From Minisyncoccota bacterium (lineage in GTDB: Bacteria; Patescibacteriota; Minisyncoccia; Phycocordibacterales; UBA9973), in NCBI GenBank assembly GCA_018062425.1, contig JAGOSH010000004.1:1-41289 (forward strand): a DNA stretch of 41,289 bases, written 5' to 3'. Position 1 is the stretch's first letter; each line of letters opens with the position of its first letter. A program made the position numbers and the translations under genes. The notes under the pieces are model-generated. The model was given only the letters and a program-made list of their open reading frames with translations. It searched no databases and had not been told where the DNA came from. This document shows positions 8,168-13,844 of this stretch, in pieces.

Positions 8168-8380
8168 ACCCAGCACACATCGTCCATTTTCATCTATCAT
8201 GTCCTTCTTCTTTCTTTTCAAATCTTTCTTTCTATTTACCAAAAACGGTAAATGTCTATATCCACTATATTTCAAGCGGATTTTTAACTTTCTATGAATA
8301 CCAGATGTTCCCCCCTACCCCATATAGGGGTTACTTGGAGAATATTAGGTACCTTTTTCGAAGTACACTTTAACCTATAC

Positions 8381-8409
8381 AATATAGCATGTTTTCCATA
8401 AAAAGTCAA
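8381..8409 (-). promoter_or_regulatory. Promoter reading leftward toward the SprB-repeat gene
   Basis: On the minus strand TTGACT (8404-8409), a 17-nt spacer and TATATT (8381-8386) with an extended TGC just upstream. The predicted start is near 8374, giving a leader of about 430 nt to the ATG at 7946. The form is the same as that of promoters in front of resident genes here (for example rpoB), not of the Bacteroidota TTTG/TAnnTTTG type. The remaining sequence from 8168 to 8438 holds only a small hairpin (8235-8252), a short palindrome (8317-8331) and a pyrimidine-rich run. Confidence 0.55.
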
Positions 8410-8438
8410 TACCTAGGCTTGACGCGCAGGATGAATCA

Positions 8439-8484
8439 CTTCGTATATTACGAAGCAGGAAAAAGACTATAAAATATAGACTTT
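8439..8484 (-). terminator. Tandem hairpins after the Clp-like gene, probable terminator
   Basis: Two stem-loops: 8462-8484 (9-bp arms with one mismatch) followed on the minus strand by five T residues, then 8439-8455 (CTTCGTA/TACGAAG). They lie 27-73 nt after the stop of the leftward Clp-like gene. An extended -10 (TGC-TATAAT, minus strand, about 8502-8510) sits between that stop and the hairpins, so a very short RNA could also be made here. Confidence 0.5.
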
Positions 8485-8511
8485 ATTTGATTTGAACCTA
8501 TTATAGCATGT

Positions 8512-10407
8512 TTATAGAATCTTTATGATATTGTCCGGGCTTACCTCCCCACGGATCAACATATCAGCTACTTTGTTCTCCACAATATCCTCTATGGCGC
8601 GGTGAATGGGTCGGGCGCCGAAATCCGGGTCAAATCCAGCGGAGGCTACGCGCTCCAGAAGCTCAGGAGTAACCTCGAGGGTTATACCCTTCTCAGCTAG
8701 TAACCTGGTTTTGAATTCATTGAGCAGAAGTTCAGCTACTTTCTTTACACCAGACTCACCGAGTGGTTTGAAAAGCACAATGCCAGAGAAACGGTTCAGA
8801 AATTCTGGCGAGAACATTCTATTCTGTATTAACATATCTACCAGTTTTTTCTTTTCAATGTTTGAGTCCGCTATGATTTCCCTACTGCCAGCGTTCGATG
8901 TAGCGATGATTATGGATTCTTTGAAGTTTGCAGTGCGTCCCGATGCACGGGTCAGACGTCCTTCGTCGAGGACTTGCAGAAGTAGGTTGTGCACTGCGCG
9001 GTCAGCTTTCTCGAGCTCGTCAAAGAAAACCAAGGAAAGTGGTTTCTCTTCGATGAGAGCACACAGTCGATCAGAAAAAGTTTCCACCGAACTCGAGTCT
9101 ACGAATTCACTCATGTCGAAACGCACCATGGCGTCTTTGCGTCCGAAATAACTTTCGGCCAAAATCTTCGCAGTATATGTTTTACCAACTCCAGTTGGTC
9201 CGAGGAAAAGGAACGAACCTGCGGGTTTGCTCGGGTCGGCAACACCGGCTCGCATACGCTTCATGGCGTCAGCTAGGTCACGTACGGCTTCGTCTTGGCC
9301 GACGATTTTCGCATGCATGTTTTCATACAAGTTTAACAAAATAGACTTTTCATCTTGAGACAAAGCACCTACAGGAATATTCGCTTTGTCGGAAATTATT
9401 TGCTTCACATCATCTATCGTCACCGGACGTCCTAGTGCGCGCAGTTCATCGATGATGGTTATGGACTTTTGTGGTTCAGATTGGTTGCCGATGTAGCGTC
9501 CCGCCAGACGCACGAGTTCACCGATAGTTGATTTGTCTATTTTCAAACCATGCAAACCTGAATAGTTTGAAATTATTTCCACCGTCTCTTCAAAGCTCGG
9601 CGGGAATATGTCTACTTTTTCAAACTTGGACAAAAATTCCGGATGCGCTTTGAGCACACTGTCGTGTCCGCCAAAGTCTGTGGTAGCGATGATGGATAAA
9701 TTTTTACTATTTAGATATGGCAAGAACTTTTCATACAAATCGGGATACTTTTCTATGTTCTTTAAAACCAATATTACGTTGCCTGCATCCCGGGATTCGT
9801 TCAGAGATTTCTCGATATTTTCATAGGCCATGTTCTCTATCGGTAGTTCTACCACTCGGTGATGCATGATACCTTTCTCAGACAAACCCGACTCCCCTAG
9901 TTTACCCAAGTAATCGATCAGAGTTTCTTTACCAACGCCGACATCCCCAACCAAAAGCACATTGTGGTCTGTGTCTTTACTAAGTCCGAGCAAAATCATC
10001 CGCATGGCGCGGTCTTTACCATAGAGTTTTAGTTCGCTCGGCAGGCTGACATCGTGACCAAAACGATTTAAGAAAAAAGTATTACCATAAGATAATTCGG
10101 AGCCAATGCTACCTACCTTTAGCAACGAATCACGACTGATGTCGATAGGTAGTAAAAAGAAAATTGGATAAGTCAAAATGACCAGTAGCGTAAGCGCAAG
10201 TCCGAGGACAATGAACACGCTTCGTGCCACAAAACCAAATGCTCGGATAAAAATCGCAAAGAGTGCATTCTCCCACCATTCGGCATTGTCAGCACCGGCA
10301 CGGTCCATCTGCCACGGAGCGAAAAGAGTTTTAAAAAGTACTGGGATAGAGAAAAAGTTGAACGCCCACACGACTAGATTCTTCCACGATTGAATGCCTT
10401 TTTTCAT
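8512..10407 (-). CDS. Membrane-anchored ClpA/C-type double AAA+ ATPase
   Basis: A 631-aa protein with hydrophobic N-terminal segments (about residues 11-30 and 47-87) in place of the usual Clp N-domain, then two AAA+ modules. The first has a Walker A (GDVGVGKE, 154-161), but its Walker B position reads VILVLKNIEK (211-220) without the Asp-Glu pair. The second is intact: Walker A GPTGVGKT (403-410), Walker B LVFFDELEKAD (459-469), an ATSNAGS sensor region, a PEFLNRF arginine-finger region and the C-terminal D2-small domain with GARPIHRAIE. ClpA/C proteins unfold substrates for ClpP; here the machine would act at the membrane, with D1 perhaps only binding nucleotide. The ATG is 6 nt after an extended -10, predicting a leaderless mRNA. 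No clpP is in the window. Confidence 0.85.
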   Translation of the reverse strand: MKKGIQSWKNLVVWAFNFFSIPVLFKTLFAPWQMDRAGADNAEWWENALFAIFIRAFGFVARSVFIVLGLALTLLVILTYPIFFLLPIDISRDSLLKVGSIGSELSYGNTFFLNRFGHDVSLPSELKLYGKDRAMRMILLGLSKDTDHNVLLVGDVGVGKETLIDYLGKLGESGLSEKGIMHHRVVELPIENMAYENIEKSLNESRDAGNVILVLKNIEKYPDLYEKFLPYLNSKNLSIIATTDFGGHDSVLKAHPEFLSKFEKVDIFPPSFEETVEIISNYSGLHGLKIDKSTIGELVRLAGRYIGNQSEPQKSITIIDELRALGRPVTIDDVKQIISDKANIPVGALSQDEKSILLNLYENMHAKIVGQDEAVRDLADAMKRMRAGVADPSKPAGSFLFLGPTGVGKTYTAKILAESYFGRKDAMVRFDMSEFVDSSSVETFSDRLCALIEEKPLSLVFFDELEKADRAVHNLLLQVLDEGRLTRASGRTANFKESIIIATSNAGSREIIADSNIEKKKLVDMLIQNRMFSPEFLNRFSGIVLFKPLGESGVKKVAELLLNEFKTRLLAEKGITLEVTPELLERVASAGFDPDFGARPIHRAIEDIVENKVADMLIRGEVSPDNIIKIL

Positions 10408-10413
10408 GGATTT

Positions 10414-10422
10414 ATTGTAACA
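10414..10422 (-). promoter_or_regulatory. Extended -10 of the Clp-like gene, leaderless
   Basis: On the minus strand TGT-TACAAT with the -10 at 10414-10419 and 6 nt to the ATG at 10407. No clear -35. It abuts the long hairpin at 10428-10503. Confidence 0.5.
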
Positions 10423-10427
10423 CGCGG

Positions 10428-10503
10428 CAAACGAGTTTAGAAAATTTTCGAATGGTCTAGGGATTGTTTCCTATACCCTCGAAAATTTTACTAAACTCGT
10501 TTG
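10428..10503. repeat. Long near-perfect hairpin upstream of the Clp-like gene
   Basis: Arms 10428-10451 and 10479-10503 pair throughout with a single one-base bulge (core AAAATTTTCGA). The interior adds eight positions (10454-10461 with 10470-10477) with one mismatch, for about 31 base pairs in total. It lies between the candidate sRNA terminator and the Clp-like promoter. It is not followed by a T run in the leftward direction, so it is not a typical terminator. No target-site duplication was seen. Confidence 0.7.
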
Positions 10504-10525
10504 TCTGATAAAATTTACCCAAAGC

Positions 10526-10600
10526 AAAACAAAAACCGCCCGAAGGCGGTTTTTGCGGCACATACATTTTTTGAATAAGTGAGGAAATCCTCACACTCAC
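10526..10600 (-). ncRNA. Candidate small RNA of about 75 nt, divergent from rnpB
   Basis: A promoter on the minus strand (TTGCAA, 17-nt spacer, TGC-TATAGT, -10 at 10607-10612) predicts a start near 10600. A classic terminator ends the unit: stem 10531-10554 (AAAAACCGCC arm, GAA loop region) followed by T-rich sequence on the minus strand. The body has a perfect 7-bp hairpin (GTGAGGA/TCCTCAC, 10579-10594 region) and no plausible reading frame. Nothing else on the minus strand upstream needs this terminator, which supports an independent RNA. No known family is recognised. Confidence 0.5.
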
Positions 10601-10606
10601 GAGACT

Positions 10607-10658
10607 ACTATAGCATACATCGAAAAAAATTGCAAGTGTTTGAAACTTGTGTTAAAGT
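10607..10658. promoter_or_regulatory. Bidirectional promoter with one shared palindromic -35 box
   Basis: TTGCAA at 10630-10635 is its own reverse complement. On the plus strand it is followed after 17 nt by TAAAGT (10653-10658, preceded by TGT), with a predicted start at about 10665, the 5' end of RNase P RNA. On the minus strand it is followed after 17 nt by TATAGT (10607-10612, preceded by TGC), with a predicted start near 10600. The same TTGCAA-N17 arrangement occurs in front of rpsB. Confidence 0.6.
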
Positions 10659-10664
10659 TTTTGC

Positions 10665-10955
10665 GAGATGTTGGGTAGTTGCTCCGACGTTACGTCGGAG
10701 AGGAAAGTCCGAACATTCGCTCTGACGCAAGTCAGAGAAGCGTAGCGGGTAACCCCCGTCCACCGCGAGGTGTGAGGTGCGAACAGAGACGAGCCGCTTA
10801 AGTGCGGGTGAAACGGCTAAATCCTTACGTGAATGCAAGATCGTGCTCCGACTTCGGTTGGAGAGAATCGCTTGAGGTTATTGGTAACAATAATCCTAGA
10901 CAAATAACTGCCATCTACCGCAAGGTGGAAACAGAATTCGGCTTATAGACATCTC
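10665..10955 (+). ncRNA. rnpB: RNase P RNA
   Basis: RNA component of RNase P, which removes 5' leaders from tRNA precursors. The conserved 5' block GAGGAAAGTCCGAACA lies at about 10709-10724 and the conserved 3' block ACAGAATTCGGCTTATAGAC at 10931-10950. The ends pair (GAGATGT near 10665 with ACATCTC at 10949-10955), forming helix P1. The central part has the expected GCGAGGTGTGAGGTGCGAACAG-like and GGGTGAAACGG elements, consistent with a bacterial type A RNA; I did not fold it fully. At about 291 nt it is shorter than the 377-nt E. coli RNA. Promoter and terminator are both visible. Confidence 0.95.
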
Positions 10956-10965
10956 AAAAAGTATG

Positions 10966-10996
10966 AAAACCCCTCGCCTACACGGCGAGGGGTTTT
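10966..10996. terminator. Rho-independent terminator of rnpB, bidirectional
   Basis: Perfect 13-bp stem (10966-10978 with 10984-10996; arm AAAACCCCTCGCC) and a 5-nt loop, with a T run on either strand. It lies 10 nt after the end of rnpB and 14 nt beyond the stop of the convergent small gene at 11010-11243, so it can serve both. Confidence 0.9.
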
Positions 10997-11009
10997 CTGT
11001 TAAAAAGGT

Positions 11010-11243
11010 TTATTTTTTATTAAAAGGCCAGTTGGACAGCAAAGTGCTTACCTTGGCTTTATCCCCTTTTTCTATAGCATCATTCACTATCTTTTTAAAT
11101 TTTTCTTCCGGCATACTGGCTAGAAGTTGTTGCAAATCTTCATCGGTAGCTTCAGCCGGCAAGTCATTTGTACCGTTTTGAGATTTCTGTTCAACGATTT
11201 TACCTAACATTTCTCTGGCAAGATATTTTTTGAAAGGTTCCAT
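11010..11243 (-). CDS. Small hypothetical protein
   Basis: A 77-aa, highly charged, probably helical soluble protein (start MEPFKKYLAREMLGKIVEQ, then acidic and LxxLLASMPEEKFKKIVNDA-like helices). No family recognised. Its start is supported by a minus-strand TATAAT (11250-11255) 6 nt before the ATG and by a shared terminator 14 nt after its stop. The regular helical pattern and proper signals make it more likely real than chance. Confidence 0.65.
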   Translation of the reverse strand: MEPFKKYLAREMLGKIVEQKSQNGTNDLPAEATDEDLQQLLASMPEEKFKKIVNDAIEKGDKAKVSTLLSNWPFNKK

Positions 11244-11290
11244 TTGAATATTATAACTTATTAAAAATAATTCAGAAACATACCACCTAA

Positions 11291-11326
11291 AAACAAAACA
11301 ACCCGGAAGTCTTGGAGACTCCCGGG
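11291..11326 (-). terminator. Strong terminator of the PKD-repeat gene
   Basis: On the minus strand a 10-bp stem (11317-11326 with 11302-11311; CCCGGGAGTC arm, one G-T pair) with a 5-nt loop, followed by TTGTTTTGTTTTT. It lies 50 nt after the stop at 11376. The palindrome CGTTTTAAAACG at 11333-11344 precedes it, similar to the AACGGTTT repeat after the first foreign block. Confidence 0.88.
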
Positions 11327-11375
11327 CATGTTCGTTTTAAAACGGTTAGAAACTAAAAATTATTCCTTCGTAAAT

Positions 11376-13415
11376 CTACTGTTCGTTCACAATCATCTTT
11401 TCGGTTGCCTCAACGCGGCCAGTGGCGTCCAGAATTTGGACAAATTTCACGCCGGTACTAAGGCCATTAAAGGTTACGGTACCAGAACTGCGGAACGGAT
11501 TCGGGAACGCCGTAAACTCTTGTTGCCGGTCACCGACGGGTTCAACGGCATTCAAGACAGTAAGGGTTTTCACGATTTGATCCTGGTTTCCACACGCATC
11601 GAAAACTTTGAGCTTAACCAAATACACCCCGGCTTGAGCATAAGAGTGCGAGGGATCTTCATCGGTTGAAGTGCCTCCGTCGCCAAAGGTCCAGAAGTAC
11701 GACAAACCAGTGCCTACGGATGTGTTCGTGAACTGAAGGTTCAGACCTCCCGATTGCGGCAAGTTGAATTGCGCATCGAGCGGTCCGCAGAAAAATACGG
11801 TCACGATTTTGGACACTTGGTGCGTCGCGCCACAATTATTGGTGACCTTGAGGGTCACAGTGTAGCTGCCGGAAGTGGCATACGTGTACGTCGGGTTTTG
11901 CGCTGTGCTAGTCGCGCCGTTGCCGAAATTCCACAAGTAGGTCAGGCCGTTGCCGGTTGAACTGTTTGTGAAGGTTGCGGTTGCTCCGTTTGTCGCAAAT
12001 GTAAATGCGGCGGTCGGAGGCGGGCACTGAATCGTGATCGTCTGCGTAAATATCGAAGTGTTGGTCACACCGTTACAGACGTTCGTTGCAGTGAGTGTCA
12101 CGGTCCATGTGCCCGGCTGATAGGCATGCGTCGGGCTTGCGGACATCGAAGTCGTGTTATCGCCGAATGACCACATATACGATGTAGCATTTTGCGACGT
12201 ATTCGTGAAAGTCACAAGCGGGCCGTTCACACTGAACGTAAAGCCGGCAATCGGCAAAGGGCATGGAGGTGCACATGCGGACATGTCCACCTCCACACCA
12301 GGATTCATAGCAACACAGTTGTTTCCGTCGGTCACAGTCACGGCATAAATGCCGTTCGGTGCGTTGTTGATCGTTGGGGTTGTAGCCCCGTTGGACCAAA
12401 GCGCAATCGGTGTCGAAACGGATACAGTTGTAACGTCGTTGGCGCGGACAACTTTGATAATCGCGCTCGGAGCCGGAAAAGCGATGACCGTTTTGCTCAA
12501 ACTGGAAGAACAACCGCCGGGTACATTGGCAGTGACTGTAAAAGTACCACCGGTAGTCGTTGTCATGCTCGGGCCGGATTGGCCGTTGGACCATGTGTAC
12601 GTCGTGTTCGGGACATTACTGCTTGCAGTCAAAGTAACAGCCGTGTTCGGGCAAAAGCCTGCTGGGCCGGAAATTGAAATATTCGGCGCCTGACTCATGC
12701 TAACGTTGACGGAAGCAGATCCGTTACAGCCGCCGCCGTTTGAAACGGTTGCGGTGTAGAGACCAGGTTGGTTTACGGTAATGGTCCAGTTAGTTGAAGT
12801 ATAGCCGTTCGGGCCACTCCAAATAACCTGACTACCACCAGATGCCGTCAGAGTTGCGAAGGATCCGGAACAAAAATTCGGATTGCCGGAAATCGTAGCC
12901 GTGATGTTGTTCTGGGACATCCAAATGGTCGCATCTGCGAACCAACTACAGCCATCGCCGCCAGTGCCTTGTACCCAGATATCGGTTTGGGTGCTGAAGG
13001 AAATGGTTTGGTTTGGGGCTGTGCTGTTGTTCCACCACAAAAAGTTTACCGGGGTAACGCCGAGGGTTTGAGTGCCAGTCAGCGTCGTAAAGTCGCCTGG
13101 GCAAATGGGATTTGCGCTGGTAATCAAATTACCCGCACAAGCTCCTCCCATAAATTCGGCGATACTCAGGACTTTTTGAACAGCGGAATCAGCGTTAAAA
13201 GCATCCGCGTCGAATCCCTCCGGGGTCATATACGGCGTAGCGAGGATTTCGAGTACGGTACGGCCGCTCGTTTTGGAACAGATTTGATCCAATTTTTCGA
13301 AGGCCGTTGTGTGTTCGGGAAATTCCGCTACGAGTTTGACCAAGGGGTTGCTTTGCGCCCAGGAAAACATCGGAAGGGTGAAAAGCGCGAGAATAAGAAC
13401 TGTGAGTTTTTTCAT
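11376..13415 (-). CDS. Secreted PKD-repeat surface protein with short T9SS-type C-terminus, Bacteroidota-like
   Basis: A 679-aa protein. Signal peptide 1-20 (cut near FSWAQS). Residues 21-100 form a unique helical region with Cys. Residues 100-380 are Ig/SprB-like modules (WSNGQSGPS, GLYTATVSNGGGC, GIYAVTVTDGNNC). Three PKD domains follow at about 387-463, 467-541 and 546-621, with YMWSFGDN, YLWNFGNG and YFWTFGDG signatures. Residues 633-679 begin FTAFPNPF and continue TVTFNG and VQILDATGRV, the hallmark of a type A T9SS sorting domain, but the final GIYF-type segment is absent, so the domain is short (about 46 rather than 70-80 residues). T9SS is known only from Bacteroidota-group bacteria. 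Higher GC, the signal-peptide style and lack of a Shine-Dalgarno sequence point to transfer. Confidence 0.85.
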   Translation of the reverse strand: MKKLTVLILALFTLPMFSWAQSNPLVKLVAEFPEHTTAFEKLDQICSKTSGRTVLEILATPYMTPEGFDADAFNADSAVQKVLSIAEFMGGACAGNLITSANPICPGDFTTLTGTQTLGVTPVNFLWWNNSTAPNQTISFSTQTDIWVQGTGGDGCSWFADATIWMSQNNITATISGNPNFCSGSFATLTASGGSQVIWSGPNGYTSTNWTITVNQPGLYTATVSNGGGCNGSASVNVSMSQAPNISISGPAGFCPNTAVTLTASSNVPNTTYTWSNGQSGPSMTTTTGGTFTVTANVPGGCSSSLSKTVIAFPAPSAIIKVVRANDVTTVSVSTPIALWSNGATTPTINNAPNGIYAVTVTDGNNCVAMNPGVEVDMSACAPPCPLPIAGFTFSVNGPLVTFTNTSQNATSYMWSFGDNTTSMSASPTHAYQPGTWTVTLTATNVCNGVTNTSIFTQTITIQCPPPTAAFTFATNGATATFTNSSTGNGLTYLWNFGNGATSTAQNPTYTYATSGSYTVTLKVTNNCGATHQVSKIVTVFFCGPLDAQFNLPQSGGLNLQFTNTSVGTGLSYFWTFGDGGTSTDEDPSHSYAQAGVYLVKLKVFDACGNQDQIVKTLTVLNAVEPVGDRQQEFTAFPNPFRSSGTVTFNGLSTGVKFVQILDATGRVEATEKMIVNEQ

Positions 13416-13469
13416 GACGAATCAGAAATTTTAATGATATGAATGTTGAGTTAACTTCTTACTTCACCA

Positions 13470-13539
13470 CGAAAAAAATCGGTGAGAAGCAGCATTTCGA
13501 GCATTTTGTAAAAAAAATGCGCAAAATGCTACTTCTCAC
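13470..13539 (-). terminator. Long hairpin with T run in the leader of the PKD-repeat gene, possible attenuator
   Basis: Inverted repeat 13482-13539: about 26-bp arms with mismatches (GTGAGAAG/CTTCTCAC, AGCATTT/AAATGCT, GCATTTT/AAAATGC). On the minus strand it is followed by CGA and seven T residues (13472-13478), as in a rho-independent terminator. It lies between the predicted promoter at 13581-13609 and the ATG at 13415, so it would end transcription before the gene unless antiterminated. Confidence 0.6.
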
Positions 13540-13580
13540 TTAGTCAAAGGAATAATTTTCAAAGAGCAAAAACTGTCGCA

Positions 13581-13609
13581 ACCATAACATATTAAGGATA
13601 AAATGTCAA
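13581..13609 (-). promoter_or_regulatory. Promoter reading leftward toward the PKD-repeat gene
   Basis: On the minus strand TTGACA (13604-13609), 17-nt spacer and TATGGT (13581-13586) with extended TGT. Predicted start near 13574, leader about 160 nt. A TAAAAT 12 nt before the ATG at 13415 is a weaker alternative. Confidence 0.55.
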
Positions 13610-13680
13610 TGGCAGGATAGTTTGTAATGTTCCACCAATATAGACGGCTAAAGTAACAGATGATTACCTATTGTTCCTGG

Positions 13681-13740
13681 GTTGACCCCGTCAGAAGTCG
13701 CGATGGCTCGTAGCGACCCCCTACTTCTAACGGGGTTGAC
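13681..13740. repeat. Inverted repeat overlapping the -35 box of the surface-protein operon
   Basis: Arms ACCCCGTCAGAAGT (13685-13698) and ACTTCTAACGGGGT (13723-13736) pair with one mismatch, and flanking GTTGAC copies extend the pairing with G-T wobbles to about 18 bp. The right arm runs into the TTGACA at 13736-13741. It could be an operator or a mobile palindromic repeat; other copies outside the window would decide. Confidence 0.6.
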
Positions 13741-13764
13741 ATTTCTCGTACTCTGTGATAGAGT
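13736..13764 (+). promoter_or_regulatory. Strong promoter of the surface-protein operon
   Basis: TTGACA (13736-13741), 17-nt spacer, TGA-TAGAGT (-10 at 13759-13764). Predicted start near 13771 with a leader of about 74 nt. The leader has CGC/GCG and CCTC/GAGG complementarity and a purine-rich GAGGAAGGAAAAG stretch that lies rather far (about 10-20 nt) from the ATG. Unlike most genes here this one is not leaderless. Confidence 0.75.
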
Positions 13765-13844
13765 CTGAAATTATATACGTAAAAATTATTAGTGATTATT
13801 AGCCCTCTCCAACGCACAAAGCGAGGAAGGAAAAGAAAAAAGTT

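Noticed and set aside
8051-8251. 66-codon plus-strand open frame over the 8.1-kb hairpin
   Set aside because: It runs through both arms of the inverted repeat, has no promoter of the local type and no recognisable protein feature.
11340-11378. Stop-codon read-through or frameshift extending the T9SS-like domain of the PKD protein
   Set aside because: The in-frame continuation after TAG is only seven codons (IYEGIIF), followed by another stop, and does not restore the missing strand; the terminator follows soon after.
12192-12677. Overlapping plus- and minus-strand open frames inside the PKD-repeat gene
   Set aside because: Shadow frames of a higher-GC gene; the PKD frame is supported by signal peptide, three domain signatures and C-terminal motif.
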